64,000 bases of DNA, taken from Streptomyces scabiei 87.22. Its GTDB lineage: Bacteria > Actinomycetota > Actinomycetes > Streptomycetales > Streptomycetaceae. The stretch lies in NCBI RefSeq assembly GCF_000091305.1, contig NC_013929.1, positions 9,300,001 through 9,364,000 of the forward strand, in the 5' to 3' direction. This document shows, piece by piece, positions 23,401 to 31,968 of this stretch (position 1 is its first letter; every line of letters begins with the position of its first letter). The notes beneath the pieces are model-generated. The model was not told where the DNA came from, did no database searches, and worked only from the letters and a program-made list of their open reading frames with translations. A program made the translations under genes and the position numbers.

Positions 23401-26400
23401 CATCGACTGGGACACGGCGGGCCTGCGGCTCCTCGGCGAGCCCACCCCGTGGCCCCGGACCGGACGCCCGCGCCGCGCCGGCGTCTCCTCGTTCGGCATC
23501 AGCGGAACCAACGCCCACGTGATCGTGGAACAGGCGCCCGACCCGGACGACGCGGACGACGCGGAGGGCACGGGCGAGGCGGACGGCACGGCCGGAGAGA
23601 CCGCGACCGGCGGCGCGGGGGAGACGCGACCGTCCCCGGCCCGGACGCTGCCGCTGCTCCTGTCCGCCCGGACGCCCGCCGCGCTGCGCGCCCAGGCCGC
23701 TCGACTCCTCGCCCACCTGGACACGAGCCCCGGCACCCCGCTGCCCGACGTGGCCCTGGCGCTCGTCCGCGGACGGGCCGCGCTGGAGCACCGGGGCGCC
23801 GTGCCCGGGGGCGACGAGACGGCCGCGCGCCGCGCGCTGGGCGCGCTGGCCGCCGGGACGTCCGACCCGGAGCTGGTCACCGGCCTGGCGGCACCCGGAC
23901 GTACCGTGCTGCTCTTCCCCGGTCAGGGAAGCCAGCGGGCCGCCGCCGGAGCCGCGCTGTACCGCGACGAGCCGGTGTTCGCCGACGCGCTGGACGACGT
24001 ACTCGCCCACTTCGCCCCCCACCTCGGCCTGCCGCTGCGCGACATCCTGTTCGCCGCCGAGGGCGACGAGCGGGCCGCGCTGCTGCACCGCACCCGGTAC
24101 ACCCAGCCCGCGCTGTTCGCGCTGGAGGTGGCGCTGTTCCGCCTGCTGGACCACTGGGGAGTCGTCCCGGACCTGCTCATCGGCCACTCGGTCGGCGAAC
24201 TCGCCGCCGCGCACGTCGCCGGGGTGCTCGACCTGCCCGACGCCTGCGCCCTGGTGGCCGCCCGCGGCCGTCTGATGGACGAACTGCCCGACGGCGGCGC
24301 CATGGTGGCGGTCGAGGCCGGCGAGGACGACGTGCTCCGTGTGCTCGGCCTCCTCGGAGAGCCCGCCGACGGCACGGCCGGTGTCGCGGCCGTCAACGGA
24401 CCGGCGGCCACCGTGATCAGCGGTGACGAGGACGCCGTCCTGCGCGCGGCCGAGGAGTTCCGCCGCCAGGGCCGCCGGACCCGGCGGCTCACCGTGAGCC
24501 ACGCGTTCCACTCCGCCCGGATGGACGGCATGCTCGACGCCTTCCGCGAGGTGGCCGAGGGCCTGACGTACGCCGAGCCCCGCATCCCCGTGATCTCCAA
24601 CCTCACCGGTGAGCTCGCCCCCGCCGCCGAGCTGTGCTCCCCGGAGTACTGGGTGCGGCACGTGCGCGGCGCGGTGCGGTTCATGGACGGCGTACGGAGT
24701 CTGGTGGCCGAGGGCGCGACGACGTTCCTGGAGGCCGGGCCGGGGGGAGTGCTCTCCGCCCTGGTGCCGGCCTGTCTGCCGGAGGACGGGCCCGGAGCAT
24801 CCGGCGTGACGGCGATCCCGTTGCTGCCCAAGGGCCGGCCGGAGGCGGCCTCGGTCGTCGCGGCCCTCGCCCGCTTGCACGTGCGTGCGGTCCCCGTCGA
24901 CTGGAGCGCCGGGCACGAGGGCACCGCCGCCCGGCACGTCGACCTGCCCACCTACCCGTTCCAGCACGAGCGGTTCTGGCCGCGCCCGTCCGCGCGGAAG
25001 GGTGAGGACGGCGCCCTCACGGGCTCCGACGCCTTCTGGGACCTGGTCGGCACGGCCGACGCGCCGTCGGTCGCCTCGCTGCTGGGACTCGACGAGCAGG
25101 CGCCACTCGGTGACGTACTGCCCGCGCTGTCCGCCTGGCGTGCGCGCCGGGACCAGGAGGCGTCCGCCGCCCGGCACCACTACCGCGTCGCATGGCAGCC
25201 GCTGGCCCTGCCCGCCCGCATCCGGTTGTCCGGCTCGTGGCTCCTCGTGGTGCCGGACGACCCCGCGCTCACGGAGACGGCCGCGGCCGTCGAACGAGCC
25301 CTCGCGGAGCACGGCGCCGAGACGACCGTCGTGCGGATCGCCGCCGGCGCCGGACGCGCGGAACTGGCCGAACGTCTCCCCGCCGGGACCACCGGTGTGC
25401 TCTCCCTGCTGGCCCTGACCGACCTCCCGCACCCGGACCACGCGCCGCTCGGCGCGGGGCTCGCCCTCACCCTGACCCTGCTCCAGGCCCTCGGCGACAC
25501 CGGCAGCCGCGCCCGGCTGTGGTGCGTGACGTCCGGCGCGGTCGCGGCGGGCCAGGACACGCCGCCGTCGCCCACCCAGGCCCGGGTGTGGGGACTCGGC
25601 AGGGTCGCCGCCCTGGAACACCCCGACCGCTGGGGCGGCCTGGTCGACCTCCCCGAACGGCTCGACCCCGCCGCCCTGCGCGGTCTGTGCGCGTGCCTGG
25701 GGGGCGTGGACGGCGTCGACACCGGTCACGGCGACGGTACGGCGGACGGGCTCGCCGGTGAGGACCAGATCGCGGTCCGGCCGTCCGGCCTGCTCGGCCG
25801 ACGGCTGACAGCCGCTCCGGCGGGCGCCCCGGCCTCCGGCGGCCGTGTCGTCCCCGGCGACGATGCCGACACGAGCGACGATGCCGACACCGGCGACGAT
25901 GACACCTCCGGCCGTCAGGTCACCTCCGGCGCGGTACCGGCCCCCACCGGCTGGCGCCCCCGGGGGACCGTTCTGGTCACCGGCGGCACCGGCGGTATCG
26001 GCGGGCACGTCGCCCGCTGGCTGGCCCGGGAAGGGGCCGGGCACCTCGTGCTGGCCGGCCGGCGGGGAACGGCCGCCCCCGGCGCGGCGGCGCTCGTCGC
26101 CGAGCTGGAGCAGGCGGGGGCCCGGGTCACCGTGGCCGCCTGCGACCTCGCCGACCGGGACGCGACGGCCGCGCTCGTCGACCGGCTCCGGGCGGCCGGG
26201 GACACACCGCGCGCGGTCTTCCACGCCGCGGGCACCGTCTCCGACACCCGCACCGAACAGTGCACCCCCGAACAACTCCACGCCGAACTGGCCGCCAAGG
26301 CGGACGGAGCCGACCACCTCGACGCCCTCCTCGCCGACGAACCGCTCGACGCCTTCGTGCTGTTCTCCTCCATCGCGGGCACCTGGGGCAGCGGCGGCCA

Positions 26401-29400
26401 GGCCGCGTACGCGGCCGCCAACGCGCACCTGGACGCCCTCGCCGCCCGGCGCAGGGCCCGCGGGCGCACCGCGCTCTCCGTCGCGTGGGGCCCCTGGGAG
26501 GGCACCGGCATGGCCGACGGCGACGCCGGCGCCGGACTGCGCCGGCACGGCCTCGTCGGCCTGCGGCCCGAAACGGCGCTGACCGCACTCCGCCAGGCGC
26601 TGGACACGGGCCGCACCGAGGTCGTGGTCGCCGATGTGGACTGGCGGCGGTTCGTCCCCGTCTTCACCTCCGGACGCCCCAGCAGGCTCCTGGGCGCACT
26701 GCCCGGGACCGCCGGGGCGGCCGGGGCCGCCGAAGCCTCCGAGGGCGGGCCCGCGGCCGACACCGCCCTGCCCGAGAACCACGCCGGCGGGTGGCGCGAC
26801 CGGCTCACGGCCCTCCCCGACGCGGAGGGCGACCGGCTCCTCGTCGAACTGATCACCACAGAGGCGGCCGCGATCCTCGGTCACGCGTCGGCCGGGCGGG
26901 TCGACCCCGAACGCCCGCTGCGCGACATCGGCTTCGACTCCATCACGGCCGTCGAACTGCGCAACCGGCTCGTCACCGCCACCGGCTTCCGCCTGCCGGT
27001 GACCGGCCTCTTCGACCATCCCACGGCGACCGGCCTCGCCCGGCACATCCGTGAGGGCCTCACGGGCGCCGCACGGCCCGCCGACGGCCCGGACACCACC
27101 GCACCCCCGGCCCCGCACCCCGCCGATCCCGCCGACGACCCGCTCGCCGTGGTCGCGATGGCCTGCCGCTTCCCCGCGGGCGTCCGCGCCCCGGAGGACC
27201 TGTGGCGGCTGGTGGCCGACGAGGTGGACGCCATCGGCGCCTTCCCCACCGACCGGGGCTGGGACCTGGAGTCCCTGTACGACCCCGACCCGGACCGGCC
27301 GGGCACCTTCTACAGCTCCGGCGGCGGATTCCTCGACGGGGTGGGCGACTTCGACGCCGGCTTCTTCGGGATCTCGCCCCGTGAGGCGCTGGCCATGGAC
27401 CCGCAGCAGCGGCTCCTCCTGGAGACGTCCTGGGAGGTCCTGGAACGTGCCGGGATCGACCCGCTGTCGGTCCGCGGCAGCCGGGGCGGCGTCTTCGTCG
27501 GCGTGGCCTCCCAGGGCTACGGCACCGGACCGGGCACGTCGTCCGACGGCGTCGAAGGACATCTGCTGAGCGGCAACGTCACCAGCGTGGCGTCCGGCCG
27601 GATCGCGTACACGCTCGGCATCGAGGGCCCGGCCGTCACCCTCGACACGGCCTGCTCCTCCTCGCTGGTCGCCCTGCACCTGGCCGGTCAGGCGCTGCGC
27701 GCCGGTGACTGCTCCTTCGCGCTCGTCGGCGGCGCCGCCGTGATGGCCGCCCCGGACGTGTTCGTGGAGTTCGGCAAACAGGGCGGTCTCTCGCCCGACG
27801 GCCACTGCCGCTCGTTCGCCGACGGCGCCGACGGCACCGGCTGGGGCGAGGGCGCCGGCATGATCCTCGTCGAGCGGCTGTCCGACGCCCGGCGTCTCGG
27901 TCACCCCGTGCTCGCCCTGGTCCGCGGTACGGCGGTCAACCAGGACGGCGCCAGCAACGGCCTCACCGCCCCGAGCGGCCTCGCCCAGCAGCGGGTGATC
28001 CGCGAGGCGCTCGCCCACGCCCGCCTGACCACCGCAGACGTCGACATGGTCGAGGCACACGGCACCGGCACCGTCCTCGGCGATCCCGTCGAGGCCCAGG
28101 CGCTGCTGGCCACCTACGGCCAGGGCCGCCCGGCGGACCGGCCGCTCTGGCTGGGCTCGCTGAAGTCCAACCTCGGCCACACCCAGGCCGCGGCGGGCGT
28201 GGCGGGACTGATGAAGGCCGTTCTGGCCATGGAGCACGCGACGCTGCCCAGGACCCTGCACGCCGACGACCCCACCTCCCGGGTCGACTGGTCCGGCGGC
28301 GCCGTCCGGCTCCTCGACCGGGCCCGCCCCTGGACGGCCCCCGACCGCCCCCGGCGCGCCGGAGTCTCGGCGTTCGGCATGAGCGGCACCAACGCCCATG
28401 TGGTCCTGGAGGAGGCGCCCCCGGAGCCGCCGACCGCCGCTCAGGACACCGACGCCCGGCCCGACACCCACGCGTCACCCGCGCTGCCCTGGCTCCTGTC
28501 CGCCCGCTCGCAGCCGGCCCTGCGCGAACAGGCCGCGCGGCTGCACGCCCACCTCACCGGCCGACCCGAACTGCGGCCGGCCGACGTCGCCCACGCGTTG
28601 GCGACCACCAGGTCCGCCCTCCCGCACCGGGCCGTCGTCGTCGGCACCGGCCACCGTGAACTGCTGGACGCGCTGGCCGCCCTCGCGGACCGGTCGGCCG
28701 CGTCCGGGGCCGTCGAGGGACAGGCCCGCGGCGGCGGCCGTACCGTCTTCGTCTTTCCCGGTCAGGGATCGCAGTGGGCGGGGATGGGGTCGGGTCTGCT
28801 GGATGCGGCTCCGGTCTTCGCGGAGCGGGTGGCCCAGTGCGAGCGGGCGCTGTCGCCGTACGTGGACTGGTCGTTGACCGGTGTGCTGCGGGGCGAGTCC
28901 GGTGCGCCGTCGTTGGAGCGGGTGGACGTGGTGCAGCCCGCGTTGTGGGCGGTGATGGTGTCGCTGGCCGCGCTGTGGCGGTCGTACGGTGTGGAGCCGT
29001 CGGCGGTGGTCGGGCACAGCCAGGGGGAGATCGCGGCCGCCGTGGTGGCGGGGGCGTTGTCCCTGGAGGACGGGGCCAAGGTCGTCGCGCTGCGCAGCCG
29101 GGCCCTCGTGGCGCTGGCCGGGGCCGGCGGCATGGTGTCCCTCGCCGTCTCCGAGGACCGGGCCCGCGCCCTGCTGGCACCCCACGGCGACGGTGTCTGC
29201 GTGGCCGCCGTGAACGGCCCCGACACGGTGGTGGTGGCCGGCCGGCCGGACGTGCTCACGGACCTCCTCGCGGCCTGCGAGAGGGACGGCGTACGGGCGC
29301 GGCGCATCCCCGTCGACTACGCGGCCCACTCGGCCGAGGTGGCCCGGGTCCGCGACGACCTGCTCGAGGCGCTGGCCGACGTGGCGCCCCGCACGGGCGG

Positions 29401-31954
29401 GACACCGCTGTACTCCACGGTCACCGGCGAACCCCTCGACGGATCGTTGCTGACGGCGGACTACTGGTACCGGAACCTGCGTGAACCCGTCGAGTTCGCG
29501 CGTGCCACCGAACGGCTGCTGGACGCCGGATTCGACCTCTTCGTCGAGGCGAGCCCGCACCCCGTGCTCACCGCCGGGGTCGAGGGAACCGCCGAACGGG
29601 CGGGCCGGACCGTCACCACCGTGGGGACGCTGCGCCGCGACGACGGCGACCCCGCGCGGTTCCTCGCCTCGCTCGCCGAGGCCTGGACCACCGGAGCCCC
29701 GGTGGTCTGGCCGGACGTCGTGGCGCACGCCGCGCCCGGTGCCCGACCCGTCCCCCTGCCCACCTACGCCTTCCAGCGGACCCGGTTCTGGCTGCCCACC
29801 CCGGGCCGCACCGCCCCGGCGGCCGGCGCGGCGGACACCGCCGCACAGGACCGCTTCTGGGCGGCGGTGGACAGCGGCGACCCGGCCGGGCTGGCCGCCG
29901 CCCTCGGCGCGGACGCCGACACGACACCGGAGGGCTTCGCCCCGGCGCTGCGCGAGGTGCTTCCGGTGCTGTCCGGCTGGCGTCGCGCCCGGCTCGACCG
30001 GGACGCCGTGCGGTCCCTCGGCTACCGGGTCCGCTGGCAGCCGGTGGCCGACCCGTCCGCCGCGCCGCTCGACGGCGACTGGCTCCTCGTCGTACCGAAG
30101 CAGCACACCGACGACCCGCTCGTCGGCGCGTGCCAGGACGCGCTGCGGCTCGGCGGCGCGGGGGCCCGTACCGTCACCGTCGACGCGGGCGACGCGGCCC
30201 GGACCGCGCAGGACGTCGCCGACGCCGTCGCGGACGCGGCCCGGCCGGTCTCCGGCGTGCTGTCCCTGCTGGCCCTGGACGAGCGTGCGGCGGCGGAACG
30301 GGCCCCGGTGCTCGCCGGGACCGCCGCCACCCTCGAACTGCTCAAGGCCCTGGACACCCTGGGGATCGACGCCCCGCTGTGGTGCGTGACCGGCGGCGCG
30401 GTCGCCGTCCACCCCGACGAGCGGCTCACCCGTCCGGGCGGGGCCCAGCTGTGGGGGCTCGGCCGGGTCGTGGGCCTGGAACAGCCGGGGCGCTGGGGCG
30501 GCATCGCCGACCTGCCGCCGAGCCCCGGCCCCGACGAGGCGCGCCGCCTCGCCGCCTTCCTCGCGGGCGGCCACGGGGAGGACCACCTCGCCGTCCGGCC
30601 CACCGGCGCTCACGCGCGCCGACTCGTCCGTGCCCCGGCCCCCGACGCCTCGGCGGGCCGCGACTGGACGCCGGCCGGAGGCACCGCCCTGATCACCGGC
30701 GACACCGGGGTGCTGGGCGCGGACATCGCCCGCTGGCTGGCCCGGCGCGGCGCCCGCCAGGTCGTCCTGGCCGACGACCGGAGCGCGGACCAGGTGGCTG
30801 TGGCCGCCCTGCGCGACGAACTGGTCGAACTGGGCGCCGAGTTGACGGAGTCCCACGGCCCGGACGCCCTGGCCGGCCTGCTCGGCGGGGCGCCCCTGAC
30901 CGTCGCCGTCCACCTCGCCCGCGCCCATGACCCCGGCGCCTCGCTCGCCGAACTCACCTCCGCTGACCTGGAGGTCGCCCTGCGGTCCGCCCTCGGCCCG
31001 GTGGCAGACCTCGACGCGCTGCTCGACGGCCACCCGGCACCGGACTCCGTCGCCCTCGCCGTGCTGTTCCCGCTGAGCGGCGTCTGGGGGGCCGCCCGGC
31101 GGGGCGCCGCCACCAGCGCCTACGCCGCCCTCGAAGCGCTGGCCCGCGACCGCCGCGACCGGGGGAGCCGCTGCGTCACCCTCGCCCTCGGCGGCCTGGA
31201 ACCCGCGCCCGCCGGATCCGACGCGGTGGAACGCCCCCTGGACGCGGACACGCTCCTCGCCGCCCTGCAGCAGTCGCTGGACCACGACGAACCCGCCGCG
31301 ATCCTCGCCGACGTCCGCTGGGACCGCGTCGTGGCCGCCGTGCCCGACCCTCGAGCGCTGCGGCTGCTCGGCGAACTGCCCGAGGCGGCCTCCGCGCCGG
31401 GCGACGCCACGCGGGACGACGAGGACGACGCGGCCGCCGAACTCGCCCGCCGGCTCGAACCGTTGGACGAACCCGCGCGACGCCGTCTGCTGCTCGACCT
31501 GGTGTGCGACCACGCGGCCGCGGTCCTCGGCCACACCGGCCGCCAGGCCGTCCCGGCCGACCAGGCGTTCTCCGCCGTCGGGTTCGACTCGATGCTCGCC
31601 GTGTCCTTCCGTAACCGGCTGCGCACCGCGACCGGCGTCCCCGTCGCCGCGACGGTGGTGTTCGACCATCCCACCCCCGCCGCCCTCGCCGACCACCTGT
31701 ACGACGGGTTGAGCGCCCGTCCCGGACCGGCCGTTCCCGCGCTCGCCGAACTCCGGGCGCTGGAGGCGGCCCTGACCTCCGCCGACCCCCGCGCCCAGGG
31801 CGCCGACGAGCTCGGCGCGCGCCTGCAGGACCTCGTACGGACCTGGGCCCGGCGCACAGCGCCCGACACCGGCCCGGCGGACACCGACGCGATCGGTTCC
31901 GCCAGCGCCGACGAACTGTTCGACCTGCTTGACAACAACTTCGGAATGGCCTGA
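17471..31954 (+). CDS. conB: Type I modular PKS ConB: modules 2-4
   Basis: This 4827-residue protein carries three extension modules. It opens with a Ser-rich leader of about 23 residues and a coiled-coil docking helix (about 25-50, TTVVEALRDALKETARLRRE). Module 2 is KS-AT(mmal)-KR-ACP (56-1572), module 3 is KS-AT(mal)-KR-ACP (1597-3197) and module 4 is KS-AT(mmal-like)-KR inactive-ACP (3224-4748). The C-terminal docking motif is ELFDLLDNNFGMA. Start ATG 17471 follows GGGAGAAG. Leu990 is encoded by TTA (20438-20440). The single silent KR, in module 4, leaves the ketone that becomes C21, the hemiketal carbon of concanamycin. Only 14 nt separate it from conC. Confidence 0.9.
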   Translation: MTRTPSSSSASSSPASSASSSASSDTTVVEALRDALKETARLRRENRQLQAGVGEAVAVVGMACRLPGGVVSPAGLWELVVEGRDGVSGFPVDRGWDVEGLFDPDPDRPGTSYTRHGGFLHDAAEFDAEFFGISPREALAMDPQQRLLLETSWEAVEGAGIDPHALRGSRTGVFAGIMYHDYGPALHIPAGGVDGQRLTGGAGSVLSGRVAFSLGLEGPAVTVDTACSSSLVAVHLAVSALRAGECSLALAGGVTVMSSPGTFVEFSRQRGLSVDGRCRSFAASAGGTGWAEGVGLLVLERLSDARRLGHRVLAVVRGSAVNQDGASNGLTAPSGRAQERVIRAALSSAGVGAADVDVVEAHGTGTRLGDPIEAQALLATYGRERSDGRPLWLGSLKSNIGHAQAAAGVAGVIKMVMALQRRALPKTLHVDEPTPLVDWASGGVELLTEQQEWEPVAGRPRRAGVSSFGISGTNAHLVLEEAPPTPEREATTTPEPEATPEPDTSPLPLVLSARTPDALRDQARRLLPLLRDTAGPAARDLAFSLLTSRSLFDHRAVVGGDRRAWEEGLAALAGGEPGADVAAGEASATGPVVFVFPGQGSQWAGMAGELLAQSPVFAARMEECERALAPFVDWSLLDAVRSGQTWDRVDVVQPALFAVMVSLAEVWRSFGVVPDAVVGHSQGEIAAAVVAGALSLEDGARVVALRSQALGVLAGRGGMVSVALAHAPLTDLLADRPGLSVAAVNAPSAGVVSGDPDALAELLAHCEAQGVRARRIDVDYASHSAHVEEIRETLLEALTGLRPTAAHVPLYSTVEGGWLDTARMDADYWYRNLRATVGFAPAVRTLAESGYTGFIEVSPHPVLTMGIEETVHEAGCEAVVLGTLRRDEGGLRRLHHALGEAFVRGLPVDWKPALAGTGARLVDLPTYPFQRRRYWLETPRASDPAASADDGLWGEIEAQEPAALADTLGVDPDAVGEVVPALSAWRSERLRGRRADGWRHRVGWRPLTLAPRASLSGRWLVVLPAADSGADVLAALTAAGAEPVPVVVSAPDQDRESLAASLRAASGAEPVAGVFSLLAEETRPHPAQPDVPAGLSLTLALVQALGDTGTDAPLWCATRALAAVGGGERPGASAQAAVAGLGRTVALERPDTWGGLVDLPAVLDERAADRLGAVLAAVTDEDQVAVRSSGVYGRRLLPVGPGRPAEARHSPSGTVLITGGTGGIGAQVARELAERGAVHLLLLSRRGPDAPGVDALRAELTALGARVTVAACDVADRAQLTAVVAAIPEEEPLTTVVHAAGVLDDGTLDALDPARLATLMRVKVTAARTLHEVTDGIGLADFVVFSSFMGVLGSAGQGNYAAANAALDALVAERRAAGLPGTSLAWGAWAGGGMVDDRIADRLRRLGITPMEPRAAVRAMTAALADHDELCVVADVDWQRFREAVGLRATALLSGLPGAAGARNPAPAGPAEQEGQEGQDGQVRGQLAALPAAERSRHITDLVRTHAATVLRHGAATDIAPGRAFAELGFDSLTAVELRNRLGTATGLRLPTTLLFDHPTPQALAAHLLAELAPSGPRTEEADPAHPGATSAVDDDPIAIIGIGCRFPGAVHGPDAFWQLLTEGRDVVADWPADRGWDTDRLYDPDPDRPGTTYSRRGGFLHDAGGFDAAFFGISPREALAMDPQQRLLLETCWETVEHAGIDPTALRGRPVGVFVGTNGQDYPGVLDGAPGVSEGHVMTGNTASVMSGRISYELGLDGPALTVDTACSSSLVTLHLAAQALRRGECAQALAGGVTLMTTPKLFVEFSRQRGLAPDGRCKAFAAGADGTGWAEGVGMLLLERLSDARRRGHRVLAVLGGTAVNQDGASNGLTAPSGPAQQRVIRAALTDARVAPEDIDAVEAHGTGTRLGDPIEAQALQAVYGAGRTADEPLWLGSVKSNIGHTQAAAGVAGVIKMVLAIGHGELPRTLHADEPSTHIDWDTAGLRLLGEPTPWPRTGRPRRAGVSSFGISGTNAHVIVEQAPDPDDADDAEGTGEADGTAGETATGGAGETRPSPARTLPLLLSARTPAALRAQAARLLAHLDTSPGTPLPDVALALVRGRAALEHRGAVPGGDETAARRALGALAAGTSDPELVTGLAAPGRTVLLFPGQGSQRAAAGAALYRDEPVFADALDDVLAHFAPHLGLPLRDILFAAEGDERAALLHRTRYTQPALFALEVALFRLLDHWGVVPDLLIGHSVGELAAAHVAGVLDLPDACALVAARGRLMDELPDGGAMVAVEAGEDDVLRVLGLLGEPADGTAGVAAVNGPAATVISGDEDAVLRAAEEFRRQGRRTRRLTVSHAFHSARMDGMLDAFREVAEGLTYAEPRIPVISNLTGELAPAAELCSPEYWVRHVRGAVRFMDGVRSLVAEGATTFLEAGPGGVLSALVPACLPEDGPGASGVTAIPLLPKGRPEAASVVAALARLHVRAVPVDWSAGHEGTAARHVDLPTYPFQHERFWPRPSARKGEDGALTGSDAFWDLVGTADAPSVASLLGLDEQAPLGDVLPALSAWRARRDQEASAARHHYRVAWQPLALPARIRLSGSWLLVVPDDPALTETAAAVERALAEHGAETTVVRIAAGAGRAELAERLPAGTTGVLSLLALTDLPHPDHAPLGAGLALTLTLLQALGDTGSRARLWCVTSGAVAAGQDTPPSPTQARVWGLGRVAALEHPDRWGGLVDLPERLDPAALRGLCACLGGVDGVDTGHGDGTADGLAGEDQIAVRPSGLLGRRLTAAPAGAPASGGRVVPGDDADTSDDADTGDDDTSGRQVTSGAVPAPTGWRPRGTVLVTGGTGGIGGHVARWLAREGAGHLVLAGRRGTAAPGAAALVAELEQAGARVTVAACDLADRDATAALVDRLRAAGDTPRAVFHAAGTVSDTRTEQCTPEQLHAELAAKADGADHLDALLADEPLDAFVLFSSIAGTWGSGGQAAYAAANAHLDALAARRRARGRTALSVAWGPWEGTGMADGDAGAGLRRHGLVGLRPETALTALRQALDTGRTEVVVADVDWRRFVPVFTSGRPSRLLGALPGTAGAAGAAEASEGGPAADTALPENHAGGWRDRLTALPDAEGDRLLVELITTEAAAILGHASAGRVDPERPLRDIGFDSITAVELRNRLVTATGFRLPVTGLFDHPTATGLARHIREGLTGAARPADGPDTTAPPAPHPADPADDPLAVVAMACRFPAGVRAPEDLWRLVADEVDAIGAFPTDRGWDLESLYDPDPDRPGTFYSSGGGFLDGVGDFDAGFFGISPREALAMDPQQRLLLETSWEVLERAGIDPLSVRGSRGGVFVGVASQGYGTGPGTSSDGVEGHLLSGNVTSVASGRIAYTLGIEGPAVTLDTACSSSLVALHLAGQALRAGDCSFALVGGAAVMAAPDVFVEFGKQGGLSPDGHCRSFADGADGTGWGEGAGMILVERLSDARRLGHPVLALVRGTAVNQDGASNGLTAPSGLAQQRVIREALAHARLTTADVDMVEAHGTGTVLGDPVEAQALLATYGQGRPADRPLWLGSLKSNLGHTQAAAGVAGLMKAVLAMEHATLPRTLHADDPTSRVDWSGGAVRLLDRARPWTAPDRPRRAGVSAFGMSGTNAHVVLEEAPPEPPTAAQDTDARPDTHASPALPWLLSARSQPALREQAARLHAHLTGRPELRPADVAHALATTRSALPHRAVVVGTGHRELLDALAALADRSAASGAVEGQARGGGRTVFVFPGQGSQWAGMGSGLLDAAPVFAERVAQCERALSPYVDWSLTGVLRGESGAPSLERVDVVQPALWAVMVSLAALWRSYGVEPSAVVGHSQGEIAAAVVAGALSLEDGAKVVALRSRALVALAGAGGMVSLAVSEDRARALLAPHGDGVCVAAVNGPDTVVVAGRPDVLTDLLAACERDGVRARRIPVDYAAHSAEVARVRDDLLEALADVAPRTGGTPLYSTVTGEPLDGSLLTADYWYRNLREPVEFARATERLLDAGFDLFVEASPHPVLTAGVEGTAERAGRTVTTVGTLRRDDGDPARFLASLAEAWTTGAPVVWPDVVAHAAPGARPVPLPTYAFQRTRFWLPTPGRTAPAAGAADTAAQDRFWAAVDSGDPAGLAAALGADADTTPEGFAPALREVLPVLSGWRRARLDRDAVRSLGYRVRWQPVADPSAAPLDGDWLLVVPKQHTDDPLVGACQDALRLGGAGARTVTVDAGDAARTAQDVADAVADAARPVSGVLSLLALDERAAAERAPVLAGTAATLELLKALDTLGIDAPLWCVTGGAVAVHPDERLTRPGGAQLWGLGRVVGLEQPGRWGGIADLPPSPGPDEARRLAAFLAGGHGEDHLAVRPTGAHARRLVRAPAPDASAGRDWTPAGGTALITGDTGVLGADIARWLARRGARQVVLADDRSADQVAVAALRDELVELGAELTESHGPDALAGLLGGAPLTVAVHLARAHDPGASLAELTSADLEVALRSALGPVADLDALLDGHPAPDSVALAVLFPLSGVWGAARRGAATSAYAALEALARDRRDRGSRCVTLALGGLEPAPAGSDAVERPLDADTLLAALQQSLDHDEPAAILADVRWDRVVAAVPDPRALRLLGELPEAASAPGDATRDDEDDAAAELARRLEPLDEPARRRLLLDLVCDHAAAVLGHTGRQAVPADQAFSAVGFDSMLAVSFRNRLRTATGVPVAATVVFDHPTPAALADHLYDGLSARPGPAVPALAELRALEAALTSADPRAQGADELGARLQDLVRTWARRTAPDTGPADTDAIGSASADELFDLLDNNFGMA
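17474..17545 (+). repeat. Ser-rich low-complexity leader of ConB
   Basis: Codons 2-25 encode almost only Ser, Ala and Pro from repeated TCC/TCG/GCT/GCC triplets, including short direct repeats of CGTCCGCTTC. It precedes the docking coiled coil and probably acts as a flexible tether. Confidence 0.6.
17618..17997 (+). repeat. Near-identical KS tract, copy 2A
   Basis: Partner of 11928-12307 in conA, with a few third-position differences. It begins exactly at the CAGGCGGGTGTGG junction shared by both genes, although the upstream sequences (ACP linker versus docking helix) are unrelated. Confidence 0.92.
18087..18971 (+). repeat. Near-identical KS tract, copy 2B
   Basis: Partner of 12397-13281. 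The 89-bp segment between tracts A and B differs in sequence, length-neutrally, and uses normal codon choice in both copies. Confidence 0.92.
20438..20440 (+). other. TTA codon in conB
   Basis: This is an in-frame Leu990 TTA in the linker after AT2 (SAWRSERLRGRR). It is extremely rare in such GC-rich coding sequence and is expected to need the bldA tRNA. Confidence 0.92.
22259..27060 (+). other. PKS module 3: KS-AT(malonyl)-KR-ACP
   Basis: KS Cys1768; AT Ser2240 with HAFH 2344-2347 (malonyl). KR has TGGTGGIG at about 2836 and Tyr2980, no LDD (HAAGTVSD instead) and a Trp eight residues before the Tyr, which is A-type. ACP Ser3157. Predicted: C21-C22, with C23 reduced to the alcohol that carries the carbamoylated deoxysugar in concanamycin A. 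Confidence 0.92.
27140..31712 (+). other. PKS module 4: KS-AT(methylmalonyl-like)-KR(inactive)-ACP
   Basis: KS Cys3395; AT Ser3850 in GHSQGE with YAAH 3950-3953, a close variant of the methylmalonyl YASH. KR is degenerate: the cofactor loop reads TGDTGVLG (about 4408), the FSS serines are replaced (VLFPLSGVWG), the catalytic Tyr position is Ala (GAATSAY) and the Asp-rich ACDxAD segment is gone. ACP Ser4707. Predicted: C19-C20 with the C20 methyl, C21 left as ketone. Confidence 0.88.
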
Positions 31955-31968
31955 GGAGCACCGCGAAG

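Noticed and set aside
20438..28471. Very long open reading frames on the strand opposite conB and the other PKS genes (up to 2677 codons)
   Set aside because: They are shadows of high-GC, C-ending codon usage in the true forward frame. Their translations are Gly/Arg/Val/Gln-rich with no domain signature, while the forward frame gives complete KS, AT, KR and ACP domains.
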